Shown: positions 1 through 5,042 of the stretch, one piece after another
Layout of the letters: every line of letters begins with the position of its first letter
Position numbering within the stretch: the first letter of the stretch is position 1
Program-made: the position numbers and the translations under genes
Notes under the pieces: model-generated
What the model was told of the DNA's origin: nothing
Database searches by the model: none
The model's input: only the letters and a program-made list of their open reading frames with translations
Source: Planctomycetota bacterium
GTDB taxonomy: Bacteria > Planctomycetota > SBBH01 > JACQRN01
DNA length: 5,042 bases
Direction: 5' to 3'
NCBI GenBank assembly: GCA_016206515.1
Contig: JACQRN010000008.1
Coordinates: 1 to 5,042 of the forward strand

Positions 1-76
1 CCGGCCTACCCTGTAGGTAGGACGGGCTTTATGCCCGTCCGTACACGGATGACATTGACAACGTCGGACTCTCAAT
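1..76. repeat. REP-like palindromic element, copy A
   Basis: This is a copy of the element found again at 4860-4936 in the same orientation. Bases 1-10 are identical to 4860-4869. Bases 21-70 match 4884-4933 at 45 of 50 positions, with a 4-nt length difference in between. It holds a perfect 8-bp stem, GGACGGGC (20-27) and GCCCGTCC (33-40), around the loop TTTAT. The CCGGCC at 1-6 is the right arm of a second hairpin whose left arm lies outside the window, judging from copy B. Short intergenic palindromes of this style are usually REP elements mobilised by RAYT (Y1-type) transposases; no such transposase is visible here. Copy A lies about 95 bp beyond the stop of the minus-strand operon, so it may also form that operon's 3' end. 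Confidence 0.8.
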
Positions 77-170
77 AGGCGCGGAGGCCGAATCGTCGGG
101 AGCTTGTAAGGAGCGCAGACCCCCACTCGAGGCAGCGTTGCCATCGCCAGTGAGACGACCCCCTGAATGG

Positions 171-527
171 TCAAGCCGCCGACGTCTCGCACGATTCGGG
201 GCGGGAGGCGGGGAGGGCGCGGCCGTCCGCACGGGCGTGGGCGAGGGTGCGTTCCCCCTCCATGAGCCACATCTCGACCCGCCCGAGGCGCGGGTACTGC
301 CTCCCGAGCAGGTGGATGACGGCCCGGTGCAGGGCGCCGGCGTCCGGCGGGATCGGGTCCTTCGGATGAAGGTAGAAGACGGTCCCGATCTCCTGGGCGA
401 GGACGCGGACCTGCTGGACGGACGCATGGGCCGCCTTCCGGTCGTAGGACGCGGCGGCGCGGTAGTACGCCTCGAGCGCGTCGCGCAGGATCCGCTTCGG
501 GCCCCGGCGCAAGGCGGTCCGCGTCAT
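171..527 (-). CDS. Small protein of unknown function (118 aa), coupled to methyltransferase
   Basis: I do not recognise this family. The 118-residue product is soluble, with no signal peptide or membrane segment. It begins with a basic stretch (MTRTALRRGPKR) and is probably mostly helical from residue 13 to 50 (LRDALEAYYRAAASYD and on). A central FYLHPKDPIPPDAG segment (51-64) is followed by another likely helix and a VEMWLMEGERTLAHARA segment (84-100). The C-terminal tail is low in complexity. The ATG at 527-525 overlaps the TGA of the upstream methyltransferase (526-524), and GGAGGGG at 540-534 sits 6 nt before it. These two facts fix the start inside a longer open frame that reaches back to 1028, whose upstream part is only a shadow of the methyltransferase. 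The tight coupling suggests a partner or accessory role, but nothing in the sequence says what kind. Confidence 0.8.
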   Translation of the reverse strand: MTRTALRRGPKRILRDALEAYYRAAASYDRKAAHASVQQVRVLAQEIGTVFYLHPKDPIPPDAGALHRAVIHLLGRQYPRLGRVEMWLMEGERTLAHARADGRALPASRPESCETSAA

Positions 528-1333
528 GCGACGCCCCTCCGGAAGCACTGTGTGAAGCGGGTGGCGCCGGGCCGGTCCGGACGCAGGGCGCCGAGGAGGT
601 CGTTTTCGAGGTGGGACGCGAAGGCCGTCGCGCGCCGGTTCCGTTTGCCGAGGAACAGTTCCCGCAGTCCCGCGAGCCCGGCGGCGTCTCGGACCTCGCG
701 CGGGGAGACCCCCGCCCGGACATCCGTCGAGGGACCGGATGCCGCGCCGCGCAGAGCGCATCGCAGGATCCCATCGAGGATCCCGACGGCTCCATGCACC
801 ACGCCCCGGGCCGCCCCGCCACGCTCCAGGTCGCCTGCCCCGAGGGGGAGATCGGCGAGGTACAGGTATCCGCCGGGGCGAAGGACGGAGGCGATCGACT
901 CCATGAACGAGGGAAGATCGGACACGCCACGCAGGAGCGATCCCACCGCCACGACATCGAACCTCGACGACATCCCTGCGGCAATCTCTTCGAGATAGGC
1001 GGCCGCGTCCTTCCGGACGAGTACGCACCGGCTCTGCCAGCGCGGATCGTCGAGCCGCCCGAGGAGGCGATCGAGCCGCTCCTCGGAAAGGTCGAGCGCG
1101 GTCACCCAGGCCCCCTCCTCAAGGAAATCGCATGTCCGCTCCCCCACCCCGCATCCGAGGTCGAGAACGAGCGGCGCGCGCCCCTCGGAGCGGCGAACCA
1201 CATCGCACAGGGCCCGGATATCCCGCATTCTTGCCGCCTGTTCCCAGGCGTTCCGGGGAGCCGGAGCAGCGGGAGCGGGCGCTTCCGCCGCGCGCGACAA
1301 CCCTCCGGGGAACGCACGGGTTTCGACGCTCAT
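524..1333 (-). CDS. Class I SAM-dependent methyltransferase (269 aa)
   Basis: A Rossmann-fold methyltransferase that would move a methyl group from S-adenosylmethionine to an unknown acceptor in the cytoplasm. Motif I is VLDLGCGVGERT (56-67). The acidic residue ending strand 2, which normally holds the SAM ribose, is D81 in VTALDLSEE. FDVVAVGSLLRGV (125-137) is the strand-4 region and LRPGGYLYLADLP (151-163) the usual post-motif-III signature. Residues 17-28 are Ala/Pro-rich, probably a flexible leader. The C-terminal part (165-269) carries no motif I recognise and should define the substrate. The start at 1333 is preceded by GAGGTGAGAGG (1349-1339); a later in-frame ATG at 1228 would still keep all motifs. 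The stop overlaps the start of the next gene by ATGA, giving a two-gene operon divergent from the glycosyltransferase. The fold is certain, the acceptor unknown. Confidence 0.9.
   Translation of the reverse strand: MSVETRAFPGGLSRAAEAPAPAAPAPRNAWEQAARMRDIRALCDVVRRSEGRAPLVLDLGCGVGERTCDFLEEGAWVTALDLSEERLDRLLGRLDDPRWQSRCVLVRKDAAAYLEEIAAGMSSRFDVVAVGSLLRGVSDLPSFMESIASVLRPGGYLYLADLPLGAGDLERGGAARGVVHGAVGILDGILRCALRGAASGPSTDVRAGVSPREVRDAAGLAGLRELFLGKRNRRATAFASHLENDLLGALRPDRPGATRFTQCFRRGVA
534..540 (-). promoter_or_regulatory. Shine-Dalgarno site of the 118-aa gene
   Basis: GGAGGGG read on the minus strand, 6 nt before the ATG at 527. It lies inside the end of the methyltransferase gene and decides the start of the small gene within a much longer open frame. 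Confidence 0.75.
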
Positions 1334-1338
1334 AGGGG

Positions 1339-1349
1339 CCTCTCACCTC
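1339..1349 (-). promoter_or_regulatory. Shine-Dalgarno site of the minus-strand methyltransferase
   Basis: GAGGTGAGAGG on the minus strand. GAGAGG ends 5 nt before the ATG at 1333 and AGGTGA 9 nt before it. Either can serve, and both support the 1333 start over the internal ATG at 1228. Confidence 0.6.
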
Positions 1350-1370
1350 GTATCGACAGGACGATTCTCG

Positions 1371-1407
1371 AGCTTGACAGGAGTTTTCCTCCCGTGGCGC
1401 TCAAGCT
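1371..1407. promoter_or_regulatory. Spaced inverted repeat in the divergent promoter region, possible operator
   Basis: AGCTTGA (1371-1377) and TCAAGCT (1401-1407) are perfect reverse complements separated by 23 bp, centred in the 117-bp gap between the two divergent genes. The arm spacing (30 bp between arm starts, about three helical turns) would put both arms on one DNA face. A TTGACA hexamer lies at 1374-1379 on the plus strand, but no convincing -10 box follows at 16-18 bp. A regulator serving both operons is an inference; chance remains possible for 7-bp arms. Confidence 0.3.
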
Positions 1408-1431
1408 TTCCCCTCCCGGATGTCGAAGAAA

Positions 1432-1440
1432 GGTGGGGAG
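1432..1440 (+). promoter_or_regulatory. Shine-Dalgarno site of the glycosyltransferase gene
   Basis: GGTGGGGAG, ending 10 nt before the ATG at 1451. The spacing is slightly long. It overlaps an in-frame GTG (1433), which makes that GTG a less likely start. Confidence 0.5.
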
Positions 1441-1450
1441 CAGACTGAAC

Positions 1451-3604
1451 ATGCCCCCGCCCCCCTGGGAAGCCGCGATCTTCCTGCTCGCCGGCATCCT
1501 CCTGCGCCTGCCGGGGTTCCACGTCGCGCTGGAGAACAACGGGGGGTTCTTCGTCTCCTCCATCCGGGAGAGGCACCGCAAGGTCCCCGGGATGGGGAGC
1601 CGCCTCGCCCCCCTGACGTACGAGATGCTCGCGTGGATGTGGAGGCGTTTCGGGGAACGGTGGGACTACGCCTGGGTCCGGCTCCCCGGCTGCCTCGCGC
1701 ACGGACTGACCGCCGCGGCGATTTTCGCCGGTGTAGAGGGGATCGCGGGCCGTTCGGAGGCGGCCTGGGGCGCCTCCTTCTACCTCCTGGCGGGGTCGGT
1801 CCCGCACCTCCTGCCGTGGTTCACCTGCCCGGAGTGGTACGCGCTCCCGATGACCACGCTCTCGTTCCTCTGCGCCGCGCACGGCGGGATCCCCTGGGCC
1901 GTGGCCGCCGGGGCGTTCGCGACGGTCGGGGCGGGGTTCAAGATCTCCGCGCTCGCGGAGGTCGGGATGCTCGCTCTCGCGGCGGCGGCCAGCGCAGGGA
2001 TCCGGGGAGGCCCCGCCCAGGCCGTGTGGGCGTTCGGCGGGTTCCTCACGGTCCCCGCGGTGGCCCTGGCGATGGTCATTGTCCAACAGGGAGGCCCGGG
2101 CGTGTTCTGGCGCTGGGCGAAGGACATGCTCAACTACAAGCGCGCCGACCGAGGGCACCGGGGCACGACGAACACGCTCGGATCGCTCCGGGTTCTGGCG
2201 CGCGCAACGGCCGGGATCGCCGCCGGATGGGCGCCCCCCCTCGTCGCGCTCGCCTTCGCCCCCTGGGCGACCGAAGGGCGCGGCGTGCTCCTGGGAATGC
2301 TCGCCGTGTGGGCGGCGGGAGGGATCGTCTCCCTGGCGGTCCAGCACGTCTGGTCGCCCGGGCACTGGGTCCCTCTCCTGCCGCCGCTCGCGCTCTCCGC
2401 GGGGATCTGCGCCGCCGGGGCCGTCGCCGCGCCGCTCCCCGTGCGCGTCGCGTTCCTCGCCCTGCTCGGGATCGCGCTCGCCTCCCTCTGCGTGCATGCG
2501 CTCCGGCACCCGTTCCGGATGCGCGGCTACCGGACCTGGCAGAGGATCTACCTCGACATCGGCCGCCACGTCCGGAAGTCCACCCCGGAGGGGAGTTCCC
2601 TGTTCTGCTGGGGGTGGCACCCGCAGATCTACCTCTTCGCGGACCGCCGGCCGGTCCTCCCGCAGAACCCGTACTGCCACCTCGACTATCTCAACCGGCT
2701 CGAGCCCGACTGGCGTGTGAAGTTTCTCGATGCGTTCGAGAAGGATCCGCCCGAGACGGTCGTCCAGATCAATCCGCAGTTCCCGCTCATGATGATCCAG
2801 GCGCTCGCGGGCCGGACGTACCGGAAGACCGCTGACGTCCGCCTGGAGAAGTTCCTCGGGAGGGTCTACCGCCGGGCGGACCTCCCGCCTCTGGCGACGT
2901 TCCCTCCCGGCCTCCCTTGGAGCGACCGGGCCCGCGCGCTACGCGAGTCCCTGCCGGGCCTCTGGGCGCGCCGCGAATACGCCTTCCTTTCCATCCTCGG
3001 GCAGGCCGCCGTCGAATGGGACCCCGCCGACGCCGAGGCGCGACGGTGGCTCCTGCGCGCGGATCCGAATCTCGGCGAGAATCCGGTCCGCTCCCTCGAC
3101 AACCCGGACGAGTCCCTGGAGCTGCGACCGACCGGGGACGGGATGGCGGCCACATTGAGCCGCGAGGCGGAGCCGCTCGGCCTGACCGACCCGGTCGCCC
3201 CCCGCGCGGGTGCGCGCGCCTGGGCGGAGTCGCTCCCCGGGGATTCGGAGGCGTACCTGGTGTTCGGCCTCGGGATCGGCCACGGTCTCGCGGCGCTGCT
3301 GGAGCGCGTCCCCGACAGCGCTCGCATCGTCGTGGTCGAGCGCGACCTCGCCCTGTACCGCGAGGCATGGCAGATCCATCCCGGAATGTTCGAGCGCCAC
3401 GCCAGACGTCTCGTGTGGCACGTCTCGCGCCCCACGGAGGACGTCGCGAAGGCGCTCGCGGGGCTCGACCTGTCGCGCGCCGCGGTCTGCATCGAGCCTC
3501 GCGCGGTTGCGGTCGACCCGGCGTACTACGCCGCGCTGGCGGAGGCTCTGGGCGGGAGGCTGCCGCCTGTGCAGCACGCCAGATCGGAAGCGGCTGCCGC
3601 ATGA
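1451..3604 (+). CDS. GT-C-type membrane glycosyltransferase fused to a Maf N-terminal-like Rossmann domain (717 aa)
   Basis: Residues 1-475 resemble the ArnT/PMT-like GT-C glycosyltransferases, integral membrane enzymes that take a sugar from a polyprenyl-phosphate donor on the outer face of the inner membrane. About ten hydrophobic segments are visible, roughly at 7-22, 76-98, 105-123, 129-143, 146-163, 167-183, 190-212, 250-272, 277-298, 304-327 and 329-351. SPGHWVPLLPPLAL (302-315) fits the conserved late H-x-x-x-x-x-P membrane segment, and TPEGSSLFCWGWHPQIYLFA (378-397) the soluble C-terminal domain of such enzymes, which ends near RVYRR (471-475). After a linker, NPDESLELRPTGDG (551-564) and LVFGLGIGHGLAALL (603-617), then IVVVERDLALYREAW (626-640), resemble the N-terminal Rossmann part of Maf/DUF115 glycosyltransferases. 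The DUF115 domain that should follow is absent. The first loop lacks the usual Asp/Glu pair (ALENNGGFF, 26-34; first Asp is D72). The frame is open upstream to 611, but that part is antisense to the methyltransferase; start 1451 is chosen for its SD site and the hydrophobic N-terminus. The stop overlaps the next start by ATGA. Donor and acceptor are unknown. Confidence 0.85.
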   Translation: MPPPPWEAAIFLLAGILLRLPGFHVALENNGGFFVSSIRERHRKVPGMGSRLAPLTYEMLAWMWRRFGERWDYAWVRLPGCLAHGLTAAAIFAGVEGIAGRSEAAWGASFYLLAGSVPHLLPWFTCPEWYALPMTTLSFLCAAHGGIPWAVAAGAFATVGAGFKISALAEVGMLALAAAASAGIRGGPAQAVWAFGGFLTVPAVALAMVIVQQGGPGVFWRWAKDMLNYKRADRGHRGTTNTLGSLRVLARATAGIAAGWAPPLVALAFAPWATEGRGVLLGMLAVWAAGGIVSLAVQHVWSPGHWVPLLPPLALSAGICAAGAVAAPLPVRVAFLALLGIALASLCVHALRHPFRMRGYRTWQRIYLDIGRHVRKSTPEGSSLFCWGWHPQIYLFADRRPVLPQNPYCHLDYLNRLEPDWRVKFLDAFEKDPPETVVQINPQFPLMMIQALAGRTYRKTADVRLEKFLGRVYRRADLPPLATFPPGLPWSDRARALRESLPGLWARREYAFLSILGQAAVEWDPADAEARRWLLRADPNLGENPVRSLDNPDESLELRPTGDGMAATLSREAEPLGLTDPVAPRAGARAWAESLPGDSEAYLVFGLGIGHGLAALLERVPDSARIVVVERDLALYREAWQIHPGMFERHARRLVWHVSRPTEDVAKALAGLDLSRAAVCIEPRAVAVDPAYYAALAEALGGRLPPVQHARSEAAAA

Positions 3605-4395
3605 CGGCACGCGACCGCCTGGTGCGATGGCTGAACCGGCATGAGCAGGCGTACGCCTCCTCGCCCTTCTCCCCCCGGTGGCTCGCGCGGCGGCGCCTGA
3701 CGCGATTCGTCCGACGAAACGCGGCGCGCATGCGCGGAACGGTCCTCGAAATCGGCAGCGGGGACCGCAAGTGGGCACCCTTCTTCCCCGGCCGCTACCT
3801 CTGCCTGGACCACCCCGGCGAGCAGGAGATCCTCCCGCATGCCGAACGCCCCGACGTCTGGGGCGATGCGCTCTCCCTCCCGTTCGCGGACGGGAGCGTC
3901 GACGTGATCCTCTGCTCCTCCGTGATCGAGCATGTCACGGATCCCGCCGCTCTGGCTCGCGAATGCGCGCGCGTCCTGCGCCCCGGGGGGACGCTCCTGC
4001 TGCAGGGGCCCGGCGACCTCCTGATGACCCACGGGGAGCCGCGGCACTTCTACAACATGACGCGGTACGCGTACCGGCACCTTTTCTCGACCCTCGGTCT
4101 CCGGGTCGAGGAGGAGGAGATCCCGCTCGGGACGTTCGCGTCGCTCTGGGAGATCGCCTACGACAAGATCACCCGCCACGCGGGGTTCAATTCGGGCGCC
4201 GCGGCGAAGATCCTCCAGTGCGCCCTTGTGGCGGCGACCGCCCCGTTTGTCCCGTTCGTGAGCCTCCTCGCCTGGGCGGTCGACGCCGCGATCCCGGCGG
4301 ACGGCAAGGGGTACACGTGCATCTCGTTCCTGGCGCGGAAGGGGATGGCGCTGGCGGCGACGGAGGAGCGCCGCGTTCTGTCGGACGCGGCCTGA
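3601..4395 (+). CDS. Class I SAM-dependent methyltransferase, Methyltransf_11 type (264 aa)
   Basis: A SAM-dependent methyltransferase with motif I VLEIGSGDRK (48-57), strand 2 YLCLDH with D70, the acidic DALSLPFADGSVD (89-101), strand 4 VILCSSVIEHV (102-112) and VLRPGGTLLLQGP (125-137). The IEHV and LRPGG signatures place it in the Methyltransf_11 group common in glycan, lipid and quinone methylation. A basic N-terminal helix (26-45) and a hydrophobic C-terminal stretch (203-231, ALVAATAPFVPFVSLLAWAV) suggest contact with the membrane. The motif PRHFYNMTRYAYRHLF (147-162) is typical of methyltransferases in surface-polysaccharide clusters. The ATG overlaps the glycosyltransferase stop (ATGA), so translation is coupled; only a weak GGAAG precedes it. 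It most likely methylates the glycan, its lipid carrier or another membrane-side product of the same pathway (inference). The acceptor is unknown. Confidence 0.9.
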   Translation: MTARDRLVRWLNRHEQAYASSPFSPRWLARRRLTRFVRRNAARMRGTVLEIGSGDRKWAPFFPGRYLCLDHPGEQEILPHAERPDVWGDALSLPFADGSVDVILCSSVIEHVTDPAALARECARVLRPGGTLLLQGPGDLLMTHGEPRHFYNMTRYAYRHLFSTLGLRVEEEEIPLGTFASLWEIAYDKITRHAGFNSGAAAKILQCALVAATAPFVPFVSLLAWAVDAAIPADGKGYTCISFLARKGMALAATEERRVLSDAA

Positions 4396-4398
4396 ACT

Positions 4399-4413
4399 GA
4401 CCGGGCCCCGGTC
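4399..4413 (+). terminator. Palindromic hairpin just after the methyltransferase stop
   Basis: GACCGGG (4399-4405) and CCCGGTC (4407-4413) form a near-perfect palindrome starting 4 nt after the TGA. As RNA it gives a 6-bp all-strong stem with a GCC loop. No T-run follows; instead the DNA turns C-rich. It is thus not a standard intrinsic terminator, but could protect the 3' end or act with Rho. Confidence 0.45.
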
Positions 4414-4543
4414 CCCGCACTCCGACTCCCGTTTCCCGGCTCCTCGCCCCCCATCACCGATCCCCGCATCCCGATCCCTGTACTCCGGCCACTGCCCCCC
4501 GACCTCCGCTTCCCCGCGCCACCGCGGCGCCCCCGTCGAAAAC
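4410..4543 (+). terminator. C-rich, G-poor stretch, candidate Rho-dependent termination region
   Basis: Hand count over 4411-4540 gives 73 C and 24 G in 130 nt, unlike the balanced C/G of the neighbouring genes. Untranslated C-rich, G-poor RNA behind a stop codon is the classic setting of a Rho utilisation site. Two related 32-bp units (4410-4441 and 4459-4490) share 22 of 32 positions without gaps. The minus strand carries G-runs (G6, G4, G3, G3 between about 4447 and 4479) that could form a G-quadruplex with one long loop. The Rho role is inference. Confidence 0.4.
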
Positions 4544-4838
4544 ATAAAATGAACGACAATGGCGCTCTTCTGGCGAAAACAACCGGACACACTACGGGGA
4601 CCACCCTGGCCGACCTGATCCTCGACGGGAACCGGTCAGAACCTCAAAGATCATCCGGCGAGAGATCCTGGCACACAATCAACGAGTATCCGATGGACCG
4701 GCGCCGGAAATCTAATCGCCCTGCACGACCACGGCGACGAATGAAACGCGATCGAACGCACGCCTCCCCCCCGGGGCCGCCCTCCGGCACGTTATTGACA
4801 CCGACATCGCGAACGCCACCGGGCAAGATCAAACCCGG

Positions 4839-4865
4839 AAAAACGGCCGGGGATAAACCCCGGCC
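4839..4865 (-). terminator. Intrinsic terminator of prfB formed by REP copy B
   Basis: Read on the minus strand: GGCCGGGG (4865-4858), loop TTTAT (4857-4853), CCCCGGCC (4852-4845), then G and TTTTT (4843-4839). An 8-bp GC stem followed by a T-run is a textbook intrinsic terminator. It lies about 70 bp beyond the prfB stop and is part of the REP-like element. Confidence 0.7.
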
Positions 4866-4936
4866 TACCACGTAGAGAGGCAGGACGGGCTTTATGCCCA
4901 TCCGTACACGAATGACACTGACAATGCCGGACTCCC
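4845..4936. repeat. REP-like palindromic element, copy B (double hairpin)
   Basis: The direct repeat of copy A. Two hairpins stand 17 bp apart: GGCCGGGG-ATAAA-CCCCGGCC (4845-4865), perfect, and GGACGGGC-TTTAT-GCCCATCC (4883-4903), with one C/A mismatch on the plus strand that would be a G-U pair in minus-strand RNA. The loops ATAAA and TTTAT are reverse complements of each other. The match to copy A ends at about 4936, directly against the stop codon of prfB. Paired inverted palindromes like this recall BIME-type composites of REP sequences. Confidence 0.8.
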
Positions 4937-5042
4937 TACCCCGACTGCGGGGCGTTAGGCTTCGCGCGCTCGCTTACCCTCTGCCGCAAGGCCGGGAACA
5001 GGAACGCATCCAGGTCCCCGTCGAGCACCTTCTGGGCGGCGC
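4936..5042 (-). CDS. prfB: Peptide chain release factor 2, C-terminal end (partial)
   Basis: Only the last 34 complete codons are in the window; the gene continues beyond the right edge. The translation contains AAQKVLDGDLDAFLFPAL, which fits the VLDGDLDxFI motif at the C-terminus of RF2. RF2 reads UAA and UGA stop codons and triggers peptide release by the ribosome. The protein runs on for about 16 residues after that motif (RQRVSERAKPNAPQSG), longer than in E. coli RF2, which ends soon after its equivalent ASLKAGL. The stop is TAG (4938-4936), which RF2 itself does not read. The catalytic GGQ, the SPF anticodon-like motif and any programmed frameshift site lie outside the window. The gene is convergent with the methyltransferase and ends directly against REP copy B. 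Confidence 0.75.
   Translation of the reverse strand, partial: AAQKVLDGDLDAFLFPALRQRVSERAKPNAPQSG

Larger units (their letters stand above)
4396..4844. other. Gene-free stretch between convergent genes
   Basis: I see no convincing gene here. The first part (to about 4543) is C-rich and G-poor and is described separately. From about 4541 to 4835 the DNA is clearly richer in A and lower in GC than the flanking genes. An open frame of 108 codons runs from 4549 to 4875, but it has no SD site, ends inside REP copy B, and encodes a Pro/Arg/Lys-rich tail without recognisable domains. The stretch may be an old gene remnant or an insertion scar; nothing recognisable remains. Confidence 0.5.

Noticed and set aside
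1..76. CRISPR or transposon terminal repeat reading of the flanking repeats
   Set aside because: Only two copies 4.86 kb apart, no spacer periodicity, and no transposase between them. Direct orientation with internal hairpins fits REP elements better than terminal inverted repeats.
528..1028. N-terminal extension of the 118-aa gene to a 285-codon frame
   Set aside because: The extra part is an out-of-frame shadow of the methyltransferase. The SD site at 534-540 and the ATGA overlap fix the start at 527.
1374..1402. Sigma-70 promoter from TTGACA at 1374-1379
   Set aside because: No acceptable -10 hexamer stands 16-18 bp downstream.
1395..1408. Sigma-54 promoter-like TGGCGCTCAAGC
   Set aside because: The GG and GC dinucleotides are 9 bp apart from start to start, not the 12 of the -24/-12 consensus.
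611..1450. Upstream extension of the glycosyltransferase frame by 280 codons
   Set aside because: It is antisense to the minus-strand methyltransferase, which has clear motifs. The extension reads as low-complexity Arg/Pro/Gly-rich sequence, and the hydrophobic N-terminus and SD site support 1451.
1343..2680. Minus-strand open frame of 445 codons opposite the glycosyltransferase
   Set aside because: The translation is Arg/Glu/Pro/Gly-rich without domains, the usual shadow of a high-GC gene on the other strand.
4549..4875. Plus-strand open frame of 108 codons in the intergenic region
   Set aside because: No SD site, the end runs into the REP element, and the residue make-up of the second half (Pro, Arg, Lys, Thr) is not like a folded protein. 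The first 50 codons are more plausible but match nothing I know.

Overview
The window is a high-GC bacterial chromosome segment with ATGA stop/start overlaps, GC-rich Shine-Dalgarno sites and REP-like palindromes. The membrane glycosyltransferase, the Maf-like domain and the REP style suggest a Gram-negative bacterium, perhaps of the deltaproteobacterial (Desulfobacterota) type. That placement is inference from style, not from a marker gene.

Layout. Bases 1-76 hold a REP-like element (copy A). Two minus-strand genes follow, read from 1333 down to 171: a class I SAM-dependent methyltransferase, then a small protein of unknown function (118 aa), joined by an ATGA overlap. A 117-bp divergent promoter region (1334-1450) contains a spaced 7-bp inverted repeat. 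Two plus-strand genes come next. The first (1451-3604) encodes a 717-residue multi-membrane-spanning GT-C-type glycosyltransferase with a Rossmann-like domain at its C-terminus that resembles the N-terminal part of Maf/DUF115 flagellin glycosyltransferases. The second (3601-4395), overlapping by ATGA, encodes another class I methyltransferase. After it lie 540 bp without a convincing gene (4396-4935): a short palindrome, a strongly C-rich and G-poor stretch, an A-richer patch of unknown nature, and REP copy B. The right edge holds the minus-strand 3' end of a gene whose C-terminal motif identifies it as peptide chain release factor 2 (prfB).

How the genes fit together. The two divergent pairs share one promoter region and each has a class I methyltransferase, so they may be co-regulated. 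The plus-strand pair looks like sugar transfer from a lipid-linked donor at the membrane plus methylation of a small molecule or glycan, as in surface-glycan or glycoprotein decoration. No substrate can be read from the sequence. The whole four-gene block lies between two direct copies of the REP-like element, about 4.86 kb apart. The best candidates for something new are the GT-C/Maf-like fusion, the paired REP hairpins with mutually complementary loops, and the unknown small protein coupled to a methyltransferase.
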